A program made the position numbers and the translations under genes. DNA of 64,000 nt from Hypomesus transpacificus (taxonomy: Eukaryota > Chordata > Actinopteri > Osmeriformes > Osmeridae): contig NC_061062.1 in assembly GCF_021917145.1 (NCBI RefSeq), forward strand, positions 2,309,367-2,373,366. Direction: 5' to 3'. A model generated the notes under the pieces. It saw only the letters and a list, made by a program, of their open reading frames with translations, made no database searches and had not been told where the DNA came from. Positions 1-29,100 of this stretch are shown piece after piece. Numbering within the stretch: position 1 is the first letter of the stretch; every line of letters starts with the position of its first letter.

Positions 1-1557
1 GCCCTGGGGCTGAGGTGAGAGGAGGTGAGACTGGAGCCAGCCCTGGGGCTGAGGTGAGAGGAGGTGAGACTGGAGCCAGCCCTGGGGCTGAGGTGAGAGG
101 AGGTGAGACTGGAGCCAGCCCTGGGGCTGAGGTGAGAGGAGGTGAGACTGGAGCCAGCCACAGGGCTGAGGTGAGAGGAGGTGAGACTGGAGCCAGCCAC
201 AGGGCTGAGGTGAGAGGAGGTGAGACTGGAGCCAGCCCTGGGGCTGAGGTGAGATGAGGTGAGACTGGAGCCAGCCCTGGGGCTGAGGTGAGAGGAGGTG
301 AGACTGGAGCCAGCCACAGGGCTGAGGTGAGAGGAGGTGAGACTGGAGCCAGCCACAGGGCTGAGGTGAGAGGAGGTGAGACTGGAGCCAGCCACAGGGC
401 TGAGGTGAGAGGAGGTGAGACTGGAGCCAGCCACAGGGCTGAGGTGAGAGGAGGTGAGACTGGAGCCAGCCACAGGGCTGAGGTGAGAGGAGGTGAGACT
501 GGAGCCAGCCACAGGGCTGAGGTGAGAGGAGGTGAGACTGGAGCCAGCCACAGGGCTGAGGTGAGAGGAGGTGAGACTGGAGCCAGCCACAGGGCTGAGG
601 TGAGAGGAGGTGAGACTGGAGCCAGCCCTGGGGCTGAGGTGAGAGGAGGTGAGACTGGAGCCAGCCCTGGGGCTGAGGTGAGAGGAGGTGAGACTGGAGC
701 CAGCCACAGGGCTGAGGTGAGAGGAGGTGAGACTGGAGCCAGCCACAGGGCTGAGGTGAGAGGAGGTGAGACTGGAGCCAGCCCTGGGGCTGAGGTGAGA
801 GGAGGTGAGACTGGAGCCAGCCCTGGGGCTGAGGTGAGAGGAGGTGAGACTGGAGCCAGCCACAGGGCTGAGATGAGAGGAGGTGAGACTGGAGCCAGCC
901 ACAGGGCTGAGGTGAGAGGAGGTGAGACTAGAGCCAGCCCTGGGGCTGAGGTGAGAGGAGGTGAGACTGGAGCCAGCCACAGGGCTAAGGTGAGAGGAGG
1001 TGAGACTGGAGCCAGCCCTGGGGCTGAGGTGAGAGGAGGTGAAACTGGAGCCAGCCACAGGGCTGAGGTGAGAGGAGGTGAGACTGGAGCCAGCCCTGGG
1101 GCTGAGGTGAGCAGGACAGGGTGAGACTGGAGCCAGCCCTGGGGCTGAGGTGAGCAGGACAGGGTGAGACTGGAGGCCAGCCCTGGGGCTGAGGTGAGAG
1201 GAGGTGAGACTGGAGCCAGCCACGGGGCTGAGGTGAGCAGGACAGGGTGAGACTGGAGCCAGCCCCGGGGCTGAGGTGAGCAGGACAGGGTGATACTGGA
1301 GGCCAGCCCTGGGGCTGAGGTGAGAGGAGGTGAGACTGGAGCCAGCCCTGGGGCTGAGGTGAGCGGGACAGGGTGAGACTGGAGCCAGCCACAGGGCTGA
1401 GGTGAGCAGGACAGGGTGAGACTGGAGCCAGCACCGGGGCTGAGGTGAGAGGAGGTGAGACTGGAGCCAGCCACGGGGCTGAGGTGAGCAGGACAGGGTG
1501 AGACTGGAGCCAGCACTGGGGCTGAGGTGAGCAGGACACGTGAGAGGAGGTGAGACT
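1..1557 (+). repeat. 39-bp minisatellite at left edge (ubr1 intron if the gene continues)
   Basis: About 40 units, core words GAGGTGAGAGGAGGTGAGAC and TGGAGCCAGCC(CTG/ACA)GGGCT. Units from about 1100 often carry GAGGTGAGCAGGACAGGG instead. Unit length is a multiple of three, so it is open in several frames on both strands; it is not coding. It begins before the window. Since ubr1 exon 39 is at 2402-2549 and more exons are expected to the left, it should lie inside a ubr1 intron. Confidence 0.95.
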
Positions 1558-2171
1558 ATCCCAATACTCTGATCCCCATTACACCTTACCCCTACCCCTT
1601 AATTTACCCCTAGCCCTTGAAACTGAGGGGTAAGGGCTACATAGCCCTAGGAAATGGGACACCACTTGGTTACAGGTACGTCATCTAGCACCTATCGATA
1701 TCTCCAAAGCAAGTAGCGTTATGCACTGATATCAAACGAAATTCACTGCTAATGGAATTTACTTAAAACTGTAGACATGCTAGTCAGAGAAATGCGGGAC
1801 TGTTGTGCAAATCAGCACTGTAACATTAGCGTACCGAACTAGCGATTTTTAGAAACTTTTCAATTAGGACAATGGTATATGTACAGGATTGTGTATACCA
1901 CAAGACTGTCATAATTTTTTTATCAATTAATTAAGCCAAAAATATTACATTTATCAGGACTCTCTGGATGATCTGGCCGCCATTGTTGCCAGTCGCGCAG
2001 CATTCACATAGCCCTAGGTTTCAAGTAAGCTCCCGATCTTACTTGGTTTTAAGGGGTGTATACCCCTTCGTCTTAGCCCTACCCCGAGCTCAAAAAGAGT
2101 ATTGGGACACCACTAGCTCTCACGGGAACGCGCAAAACTAAGGGGAAGGGGTAAGGGGGAGTATTGGGATT
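1558..2171. mobile_element. Candidate non-autonomous DNA transposon with inverted ends
   Basis: The left end ATCCCAATACTC followed by TTACCCCTACCCCTT is mirrored at right by AAGGGGAAGGGGTAAGGG and GAGTATTGGGAT. Further inner inverted words (TAGCCCTAGG, GGGACACCACT) suggest nested or duplicated ends. No open frame of note. Family not recognised. Confidence 0.55.
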
Positions 2172-2307
2172 CGGCCTTACCCCTGGCAGAGCTGCGACAC
2201 GGTGGAGTAGAGCTCAGCTGCTGCTCTGCTCTCCTCTCCTCCCTCCTCCCCAGCACACACTGCAGGGAAATCTGCACACGTGTGGACACACACACAGAGG
2301 AAAGGGG

Positions 2308-2372
2308 AGGGTATAGCTCCATGGTTAGAGCACTTCTACAGCAATCCAAAAAGTTGCATGTTCAGATCACTG
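2308..2372 (+). mobile_element. tRNA-like SINE head fragment
   Basis: TATAGCTCCATGGTTAGAGC (box A-like) and GTTGCATGTTCAGATCA (box B-like), 3' to ubr1 exon 39 on the opposite strand. Similar to the fragment at 31264. Confidence 0.5.
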
Positions 2373-2401
2373 TGTGTGTGTGTGGTGGCGCGCAGTCGTA
2401 C

Positions 2402-19190
<16,789 letters not shown>

Positions 19191-19492
19191 ATTCCAAATG
19201 CCGTAAAGACTAACCGGGAGAAATTCTGGCGTAACCTAGACCTTTTTGCGACGGTCCTTGCCCAGAATTTATTCCAAAATATCGTAAAGTAGAAAATCTA
19301 CATTTACTGAACATAATTTAACTGTAAATAGCTTTCGTTTGGACTGTAGCTATACATGTATCACTTTAATAGAAGAATGAGTCGCAAAAATATAATGTCA
19401 ACAACAACAAACTAAAACTGCAAGCGGATAGGTTTCATCGTGAACCCTGCAAGGTCGAAGGTCAGAGTGCAATATTATGTAGAAAATTAAAT
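19191..19492. promoter_or_regulatory. Putative bidirectional promoter between ubr1 and atxn3
   Basis: About 300 bp separates the two divergent start codons. It must hold both 5' UTRs and the core promoters unless one gene has an upstream untranslated exon. I see no TATA box at a convincing position. The ubr1 start lies in CCGCCAT, a YY1-like context common at TATA-less promoters. The role is inferred from layout only. Confidence 0.55.
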
Positions 19493-21968
19493 ATGGAGTC
19501 CATCTTTCATGAAAAAGTAAGCTTGTGTATTTTATTTCAAAATGTTAACTGTGTTCTTGTATGTTCACTGAATTTGCGTTCAGATGGTACGATATTGCGT
19601 TAGCAAATTGTCTACAAATAGATCGAAAGGACCAGATTAGCTGTCTTTAGTGGCTAGCTACTAGTAATGTTTGCTATTTGTTAGCATGGTTAGCAAGCTA
19701 GTTTAGCTCTAGTCAGCTAAGTAAGCTTGTGTTGTACATAACGAGTCTCAACTTCCTGAAGGTTCGCAAGAAACTGTTATTTACACGTTTGTCAACTCGG
19801 GAGTTGTAGCTAACTTGTACACGTTTAACTTCAGTTTCGTTATGTTGTGAATGTATGATAGGCTAACTAACTTAGCTCAGTCATGACATGTATTTTCGAT
19901 TTCTACGAGCCTATATACATTGGAACATTGAGGTCTAACACACATATAGCTAGAACCAATATCTTCTGGAATTTGTGGATTTGGTTAGCTTGTCTGAAAA
20001 TATAGTAACTTACGTGATGTATTTTAAAACATGAATTACTGTATTCACAGCAAGAGGGCTCTCTGTGCGCTCAGCATTGCTTAAATAACCTTTTGCAAGG
20101 CGAATATTTCACCCCTGTGGACCTATCGTCCATCGCTCATCAACTGGATGAAGAGGAACGGATGAGAATGGCCGAGGGGGGTATGGCCAGTGAGGAGTAC
20201 AGAACGTTCTTACAGGTAATTGATGAGGGGTCGGTATGAAGATTGTCATGTTACAAAGAGATACGCTAGTACTTATGTTGCGTTTGTGTTTGCAGCAACC
20301 ATCTGGTAACATGGATGATAGCGGTTTCTTTTCAATACAAGTGAGTTTTAAGACTATCAAACTATTTTTCTGCACTATTAAGACTACACTATTATGTCTG
20401 TGTAAACCTATAGGATATAGGATATCCTGTTCTGAGCAACATTCATGTGATTTGTCATCTGCAGGTCATCAGTAATGCTCTAGGGGTGTGGGGTTTGGAA
20501 CTCCTCCTCTTCAACAGCAGAGAGTACCAAAGACTAATGATAAACCCCATGTAAGAATTCCCTGGATGCAGTTTCAAATATTTTACTGCCACACAGTTTG
20601 AATTGCTAGCTTGATACCTCTTTGTTGAAAGAACACGCTAATGTTTCAGAAACGAAAAGGCTTTTATCTGCAACTACAAGGAGCACTGGTTCACTGTAAG
20701 GAAACTTGGACAACAGGTAAGTCTGCAAATGTCAATTCAGTCGTAGCTTAGTTTTTTTTAATACATTTACAATAGATCATAATTTGAACTCAGGTATTTA
20801 GAACATACATTTAGTTGATTCACCTTTAGTTCCAGGTCAGATACACTTTTCTCTCATCACTATCTGTTTAATATTGCAGTGGTTTAATTTAAACTCTTTG
20901 CTGACTGGACCTGAGCTGATTTCAGACACATATCTAGCCCTCTTTCTAGCACAGTTACAACAGGAAGGTAAACAAACTAAAGAATCTCATGAATATTCTA
21001 AGAACTTCAAAGATTTTCTCATGTTAATTTCTCAGCATAGTGGTGGTAAAAACAGTCCTTCTTGTGTGCAGGTTATTCCATATTCGTGATCCGAGGTAAC
21101 CTCCCGGACTGCGAAGCAGAGCAGATCCTAAAGATCATGAGAGTGCAGCAACAGCAGCGCCCCAAGCTGATCGGAGAAGAGGAAGGACAGTCAACAAGTG
21201 GCCAAGGGTACGGCTGTACAGAAAACAGGCCCCATAGGGCCACCATAAGATATGATGTGTGCTGTATATAAGATCTTTTCAAATCTTTGACTTTTCTTTG
21301 AGCAGCCGGATGTTAGGGCAGAGTCAGATGGAGGTGGGCCCTGGCGTGGAGGAGGGGGTGGTAGAGGAGGACGAAGCGGAGCTGAGGAAAGCTCTTGCCA
21401 TGAGTCGGCAGGACATGGAGGTGGAGGACGAGGAGGCTGACCTTCGCAGGGCCATACAGCTCAGCATGCAGGGTAAGACAAACACGGGGAACGTCAGCAG
21501 CATGTGGACAGACAGACTTTAGGAGCGTTCTCTTCAAAACTAAGTGTCACGTCGGTGGTTGTCACAGTTCCTGTGTTTCGTCTTCAGGGGCAGTGATGAG
21601 CAACAAGACCTCCGCAGAGTCCAAAGCGGGGCATGTTGCCAAGATGCCCGGCCAGGCCCCGGGAAGTGCGGTGAGGGTGGTACCAGGGGGTGCTCAGAGC
21701 GAAACGCTCTCAGCAGAGGAGCTACGCAGGAGGAGACAAGCCTACTTTGATAGGTCTGTGTGCCTGTGGGTCTGTGTGCCTGTGGGTCTGGGTCTGTGTG
21801 TCTGTGGGCGGTTACAGAAATAGAAACCCCTCCCCACCATCCATATGTACTCAAAATATCCTCCTTTGTTGACACAGGCAATCCCAACAGCAACAAGTTC
21901 AACCAGCGTCTCCTGCCCAGCAGGAGGGTACACAGGAAGAGGAACCACTATCCAAGCCCGGCCAGTGA
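19493..21968 (+). CDS. atxn3: Ataxin-3 deubiquitinase (Josephin family)
   Basis: Polyubiquitin-chain editing cysteine protease of nucleus and cytosol, partner of VCP/p97. Exons: 19493-19516, 20051-20215, 20296-20340, 20465-20550, 20650-20716, 20880-20967, 21072-21207, 21306-21472, 21588-21753, 21878-21968; 344 residues, complete (human about 361). The Josephin triad is visible at the human numbering: Cys14 in QEGSLCAQHCLNNLL, His119 in KEHWFTVRKL, Asn134 in WFNLNSLL. Two ubiquitin-interacting motifs follow, around 224-241 (DEAELRKALAMS) and 244-260 (EEADLRRAIQLSMQ). The C-terminal glutamine run is only QSQQQQ, so the expandable human CAG tract is not present as a long tract. A possible ATTAAA poly(A) signal is at 22565. 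It is head-to-head with ubr1. Confidence 0.96.
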
Positions 21969-22564
21969 TGCAGAGGAAGGTCTATCTGAAGCCTATGTTG
22001 ACTACCACCTGCCTGGATTGGCGACCCCACCTCTGACTCTATCCACATGCAAACAGACGGCTGGCCAGAAGGCTGACACGCCTCCTCTGGCTAGTTTTGC
22101 AGACAGAATAGAGTAGAAAATAACAACCAAGAGAAGGCCAAAAAAAAGCACATGTCTAATCTAACTCTGTGACACTTAAATGGGAATAGGGAGGATGTGG
22201 TATTGCCATGCGGTTAGTTCAAGTCTGTGTTGGCCTTTGTACCACAGCGCCTTCAATTTCTGATTTATGGTTTGTTTGTTTGTTATCTCACTATTTGCTT
22301 TTTTTCCCCCCTGAAAGGGGTGATGAAGTGTCTTCATGGAGCACATGTGCTCGGGTGAGGGGGGTGGAGGCGACACATCAGTCAGTCGGAGGACCAGATA
22401 GTGGGGTAGAATCCAGAACCCAGAGTCGCCCACCAGCCTTGAAGGTGGAGGAGGTACATGGGACCATTGGTTGATACGATTAGAGGTGTGGGAGGGTGTA
22501 GGACCATGATGTCTCGTCTTCAACTTGTGTTTGAAGAAAGCACCATGCCCTGAGAAAAGTCTCC

Positions 22565-22570
22565 ATTAAA
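22565..22570 (+). terminator. Candidate atxn3 polyadenylation signal (ATTAAA)
   Basis: ATTAAA about 600 bp after the atxn3 stop, followed by a GT-containing stretch. A second candidate AATAAA at 23150, followed by TTTTGTGGTT, could be a distal site. Confidence 0.35.
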
Positions 22571-23787
22571 GTGAATTGATTTTTACTTGTCAAGTAAAAT
22601 CTTGCAACCAGTGTTGAGAATCGTAGGTTCGAGGTTGAGAATATGCTTTGACCAGTTAAAATGAATAATATTTTTCGAACAGTCTCAGACCCAAGATGGC
22701 ATTCAAATTCGAAAGGTCAAACACTATTTTATATTATGTAAATTAAAACGGTATATAAAATTAACAATAGTGTTTACAATCACCGTGTTTACATGGAATT
22801 TGCCACTGAATTATTTGGATGTGCCAATGAAAAGATGGTATTGCCCCGCTCCCAAATAGAAATGCAGAAATCCAATGTAGGATTAGAGGTACAGTCCTGT
22901 AATAGATAACTTTCAGATATCAATTCATTGATTCATGAATTTCTTTGCTTTGATTTAAGTTTATTTTGATTTATTAGGCTTTTTGAAACTGTAATTGCAG
23001 ATACTATGGATCATACTACTGTTATGTCTGGGGCTTAATGGTTTTCCCTTCTTGTCATTCTACAATAATACGTACTTAACAATCGTTTGTTATACTTTAT
23101 CATGTAATTGCATCATTAATTTACTGCATCTCATTATTTTCTCTCTGAAAATAAAAGTTTTGTGGTTAAGAAGATCTTCAGGTCTAATTATTATAGATAC
23201 AGTATACTATACTGTACATGCAAGTATATACAGTGATGCCTTGAATATGCTTGAATAAAGTATTTTGCATATTCATAACATAGTAGAATTAGTTGAGAAG
23301 CTAGCAAAAGACTTTTGGTGTTTGAGTTGTAGTTAATAGATAATCGTACATAAACGTTTGCACTTTGCCTCCCCAAATATTGTCTGACGTTTTGGACAGA
23401 ATACATTGCTGATATCTAGGCTTGAGCGGTAGGTGAACTCTTTGAGAGAGCTATATTCTCACTTAAAATGTAACGATAGCATTTCTGTAAATATTCTTTA
23501 GACTATTACTGTACTTGATAAATTGACCATAGCTTGTTTCTCATTCCGGTTTTTCTGTTATTTTCTCCCATCTTTTGATTTGGTGTACCACATGGTACAC
23601 TAATCTTGCTCTTAAGTATTTAGAATTTAGTTCAGTTTAGCTGTGTCAATTCATTCATAATAAAACATTCCTATTTACATTTTACATATTTATGAACATG
23701 ATGTTTCATCCTAAAAACATTTGTTGACCTCCTGCTACCTGTACTTTTACAGACGGGGCTAAAGAGAAGTTATCAAGGAATAGAAAG
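22571..23787. other. Intergenic, atxn3 to serpina10
   Basis: AT-rich spacer with no supported coding exon. It holds the possible distal atxn3 poly(A) signal near 23150. A 3' splice acceptor (CTTTTACAG) ends at about 23752, just upstream of the serpin start, implying an upstream untranslated serpin exon in this spacer. Confidence 0.5.
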
Positions 23788-25412
23788 ATGGGACTCGTTT
23801 TCATTCTCAGTTGTATTTGCTCGCTGTTCCCAATCTACCAAACTCAACTACAACCCCCAAACATCACAGACCTTACCTTTAAGAACATGGACTTTGCTAT
23901 GAACCTATACAGACAAATCTCTACTTCCCACGACAAAAACATCTTTTTCTCACCCCTGAGCATCTCAACTGCTTTTGCAACCCTGTCCCTGGCAGCAGTG
24001 GGTCCTACATTAGACGAAATACTGAAAGGCCTTAACCTAGCCCAACTAGCTCGGGAAGACCAAGCAGATCTTGTTCCAGAACTTTTCCAGTATCTCCAGG
24101 GGAACATCACTCAAGATGGATTACTGAAACTTGACCAAGGCACAGTTTTCTTTGTTCACCAGGAATATGAAGTAAAGAGGGCCTTCAGTGACCAGATCAA
24201 GAAGTTCTTCAACGCCGAAATCAACAACGTGAACTTTTCCGACACAAAGTCCAGTATTGTCATAATTAATGAGTATATCAAGCGCAAGACGGGTGATAAA
24301 GTCAAAGAGATGATAACCAGTTTGGATTCAATGATCCTGCTCATGTTGATCAACACCATTTTCTTTCAGGGTATAGTTAAAGACGTACATCTCATCCCGA
24401 AATGTTTTGTTTGTATGCACAACTTGTGTAACATATTCTGAATTAGGAAATCATGACAGAACATAGTTTTTCCTCCGATAACATTTGTTTTCATGTCATA
24501 TTTGATCTTACCTAGGTAAGTGGCAGATGCCCTTTGACCCCACTAACACTGGAAATGAACGCTTCTACGTCAACAACTACAACATAGTTCAAGTTCCCAT
24601 GATGTTTAGAGAGGACAAGTATTACATGATGGAAGATGTTGCCCTGAAATGTAAGGTCCTGAAGCTTCCATACATGAATGGAGTTTCAATGTTGATCCTC
24701 CTTCCCAACAAGGGGCTTGATTACACCTCATTAGATGATGAAATCACTGCTGAGAAATTCCTCATGTGGATCAGAGACCTGAAAAAAATGTAAGAAATTA
24801 AAAAATGAAAAATTGTCAGGAAAAAATACCCCCTAAAATGATATGCATTATTTACAAAGTCTCACCCTTCGATGTGAATGTCACAGGAAACTTGAGGTTC
24901 AACTGCCTAAGTTCAGAATGGAGCAATCTTACGACATGCACAACATCCTTCCGAAACTGGGGATCACCACAGTCTTCCAGCACACAGCCAATCTCACCAG
25001 ACTGAGTGACAGGACACCCCTGAAAGTGTCCGAGGTCAGTTTGGTGGCCTCGTCCACCTCGGTGTTGACCAACATGTCCAGCTCTCTCCTTCCTAAATAG
25101 TCTCAGTCGTTTATAGGGTTATCCTCACACCTAAACATCACTATCTTTAGGTGTAGTAAAGGACCCTGGCAGCATTAATCAATATATTAATCATACATGT
25201 TTTTGTGGACGTTGTTCTAGGTGCTGCACAAGGCTGTGATTGAGGTGGACGAGAAAGGCACCACAGCAGCAGCTGCCACCACGGTTGGCATCACTGGGCA
25301 TTCCTTACCCCCATCCTTCATCGTCAACAGACCCTTCTTCTTCTTCATCTATCATGAGGCCACCAACAGCTTGCTGTTCATGGGCAGAGTGATTGACCCC
25401 ACCAAAACCTGA
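23788..25412 (+). CDS. serpina10: Serpin, protein Z-dependent protease inhibitor-like (SERPINA10)
   Basis: Secreted serpin; ZPI inhibits factor Xa with protein Z and factor XIa. Exons: 23788-24370, 24516-24789, 24887-25034, 25221-25412; 398 residues, complete, usual serpin size and the four-coding-exon clade A layout. The N-terminus MGLVFILSCICSLF is a signal peptide. Serpin signatures include NIFFSPLSISTAFATLSLAA, a modified breach/shutter strand (GKWQMPFDP), and the C-terminal block RPFFFFIYHEATNSLLFMGR. The hinge GTTAAAATT is of the inhibitory type. ZPI assignment rests on LPKFRMEQSYDMHNIL and on the loop ITGHSLPP against human ITAYSMPP. Predicted P1 is His362 (codon at 25299) where human ZPI has Tyr387, which would change protease choice. 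Position beside ddx24 matches human SERPINA10. Paralogue status (10a/10b) cannot be told here. Confidence 0.88.
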
Positions 25413-26185
25413 GCTTTTGTGTTTGTGTTTTCCTGTTGTATTCTTTCTTAACATAGATATTTAAACTGCCTAAAATTTTGGCAACTTTGTGCCTTTCGAT
25501 ATTTTGAATAGCGAATAATTGTGTAAAAGACTGTGACTACTGATGACAAATCCGCATATAAAGCACTAGCTAAGCAATACAGTTGTCTGCGTTTTGAATG
25601 GATGTGTGATCAAAAGTATCCGCATGCTAGTGCCCTATACAAGGGGCACTAATATTTTAGAGAACAAAATGGGAACAAAAGTTTTGAAGGGTTAAAAAAA
25701 ATGGGAAAAAGTTCAGAAAAAAGTTTCAAAAGATCGATAAAATATTTAGGATAAGAAGTTCAGAAAAATGTCTAGGTAGACATGAATTGGCCACACTCCG
25801 GCACAATAGGTGGCATTGTATGCATAGGATTGACTGCGATCAAATTCAAAGAAGAATGACACTGTTTCCGGGGCGGGACTTTGGTATTCAATGGCTGCGC
25901 CCTCGTGTCATGCGTGAATGTGTCAGTGGCTTGTGCAACTGGAATCCCGACAGCAAGTAAAGGTAAGTTTGGTTGTAAGTAACATAATCTTATGTAATGC
26001 ACATCTTTTACATTTCGATTGCATGTACAAATAGTTCGGATTGCGAAAGCCAAGCCACATGTCGCTAAATTAACTAGCTACAGGCTAGCTTGTTAAACAG
26101 TAGTTACGAAGTCTCAATCATAACATGCACATCGCCGCGGCAAACAACCACCTGTATAATTAACTAGCTTTCTTCTCATAGAAAC
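25413..26185. other. Intergenic, serpina10 to ddx24
   Basis: No coding exon seen. The right part must contain the ddx24 promoter and a 5' untranslated exon: CAAGTAAAGGTAAGTTTG at about 25955 is a good donor, and an acceptor TTCTTCTCATAG ends just before the ddx24 start codon. Confidence 0.5.
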
Positions 26186-29100
26186 ATGAAGACCAAAAGC
26201 ATTCAAAACAAGCGCCCATCCAGTGGAAAGAAATCACTTAAACGGGGGATTCATGTTAAAGGCACATGGAAAGCTATAGATGTCGACCCTAGTTTCTTCG
26301 CAGAAGAGGGCATGGGTGGACTTGTGTGTTTCGAGGAGTTGACAGACTACCGTCTGATTGACCCTACCAAGGCTGAAGCTGCAGCCGAAAAGGAGGCACT
26401 AAAGAAGGAGAAGAGGAAAGAGAGGAGGAAGGCTAAGAAAAGAAAAGCGCGAGGGGAAGAGGCCGTTGGAGATGAGGGCGTTGGAGATGAGGGCGTTGGA
26501 GATGAGGCCGTTGGAGATGATGGCGTTGGAGATGAGGGCGTTGGAGATGTGCAAGGGGATGAGAAAGAGACCGGTGTTGAAATTGGCGAAAAAGAAGAAA
26601 CCTCTGAAAAACCACCTAAAAAGAAAAGGAAGAAAAAACTAAAGCAACTACCTGAAGGAGATTGCAGCCAGCCGGACAGCTCTGCAGGTGATGAGGTGAA
26701 AAATGAAGCTCAGGATCAGGATGAGCAGAAGGATAACTGCAAACAGAGTGTGGAAGAGAGTGCGTCTAAAGAAGTAGATGTGGTTCCGGAGAAGGCGGCT
26801 CCTACACAACCTGGTAATGCAAAGAGCAAGAAGAGAAAGAGAAATAGGAAAAAGAAGAGACAACTTGAAAAACCGACTGAAGTACAAAATACGGATGAAC
26901 AAACAGAAGCAGAACAAGAGTCTAAGACGGACCTTACATCTCAAACAACAACAGAGCCACCCCCCCAGGAAAAAGTGGCTGTACTCTCCAAAAAGAAACA
27001 AAAGAATTGGACCAATGCAGGTCTTTCTGGTTCTTCTGAGCAAAGCGCAGATGTGAGTGCTTGGAAGGATCTGTTTGTTCCTGCCACAGTACTCGAGGCA
27101 CTGAGCGGTCTCGGATTCGGTTCCCCCACTCCAATTCAAGCATTGGTGTTGCCTTCCGCTATCAGAGACAAGATGGACATCGTGGGAGCAGCTGAGACAG
27201 GTGAATTACAATTGTACTTATTTTGTATTGGTGAGCATAACCTGTAGAGGATAAGCCATTCTGTAGTTAATAAAAGCCTTTACATTATAAACACTCAGGA
27301 TCTTCGTTTGTTGTTAAAATTATCTAATTACAGGCAGTGGCAAGACATTGTCTTTTGCCATCCCCATGATCCATACCATCCTGGAATGGAAGAAGGGCTC
27401 TGAGACGCCGGACGTGGATGGAGCAGAGGTGCCAGCAGAAGCACCATGGGAAAGTCTGTACCTTCCCACTCTGGACACTACAGGAGAGGGCAGCGCTGCG
27501 GCAGGTGACTGTGGAGAGACTGAGGCGGCCGTCTCCACGGAGACCAGAGATGAGAGCGCAGTGCCTGGAAGTGAGGGAGAGGAGGGGGGTACGGCAGAGG
27601 AGGAGGGAGAGGGAATGGCAGAACCAGATGAAGATGACACGCAGGATCCAGACAGCGTCTGTGACGACGATGACGCCTGTCAAGATGAGGAAGAGGAGGA
27701 TGAGAGTGCAGATGAAAAGATGGGGTGTGTGAAGGTCATCGAGGATGTGGATTTTGACTTTGACAACACGCCCGAAGATAAGGAGGCTCTGAAAGCCAGT
27801 CAGAACCAGCCTCTGCTGGGTCTGGTCCTTGCCCCCACCAGAGAGCTTGCTGTCCAGGTGAAGCACCACATCGATGCTGTGGCAAAGTTCACAGGTAGGT
27901 GTTAGAAAATCAGCGTTTAGATGTTAGTTATCATAACATCTAATGCTAATTTAAATCAAAGTTGATGTTTAATGTTAATACCCTGGAGAATTTAGAAGAT
28001 GTCTTGCTGTGATTTCATGGTTCACGTGTCCTTAAATGATGTTGCTGTGTGTATGAAGGGGCACCGCCAGGAATTTTGGGCGATCATTTGTATTCGTAAA
28101 AAAATAAATAAAAATGGGCCCCTGACTGGAATTGTCCTAACCTTTCCTCCCTATACGGCGCCCCTGTGTGCAGGTATCAGGACGGCGATCGTGGTTGGTG
28201 GTATGGCTCAGCAGAAGCAGGTCAGGATGCTGAAGCGCCGGCCTGAGATAGTCATCGCCACCCCAGGACGCCTGTGGGAGCTGATCAAGGAGAAGCACCC
28301 TCACCTGGTCAATCTCAGACAGATCAGGTACAGGAAAACATTTACATTATACACAATCATGTTTTCATACCTGTTACCAAATTATTTCAGAGTGAATTTT
28401 GATTGTGGTATGTAATTCTATGTTTTGTTTTTCCTCTTCACCTTAGGTGCCTTGTCATTGACGAAGCCGACCGCATGGTTGAAAGAGGCCATTTTGCTGA
28501 GTTGGAGAGCTTGCTGGAAATGCTAAACACGATCCACTTCAACCCCAAGAGGCAGACGTTTGTGTTCTCCGCCACCCTCACGATGGCTCACAGCCTGCCA
28601 ACTCGCGTGCTGCAGAAGAAAGGAAGGAGGCTAGATCAGAGGAGCAAGATCGAGACCCTCATGGAGAGAGTAGGGATAAAGTCCAAGCCCAAAGTCATAG
28701 ACCTGACCCGAAAGGAGGCCACAGTGGAGAGCCTGACCGAGACTAGGATCCACTGCAATAAAGAGGAGAAAGACTTCTTCCTGTACTACTTCCTGCTTCA
28801 GTACCCGGGCCGGACCATGGTGTTTGCCAACAGCATCGACTGCATCAAGAGGCTCAACTCCCTGCTGGTCATCTTGGAAATCACCCCCCTGCCACTGCAT
28901 GCCAACATGCATCAGAAACAGCGCCTAAAGAACTTGGAGAGGTTTGCTGAGAGGGAGAGGTGAGTCTGGAGCAAAATACTATCAGACGTTTTTCGGTTAA
29001 GGCCAGGATTTGTTCCATTGTTTAGCAGAGACTTTTAAGGGTCCCAGTTGGTCTGCAATTATATTTTTTTATGTATCATTTATAATTACACAATACAGAA

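Noticed and set aside
15-1539. Long open frames with a 13-residue repeat on both strands
   Set aside because: They arise because the 39-bp minisatellite unit is a multiple of three without stops; no splice or family support.
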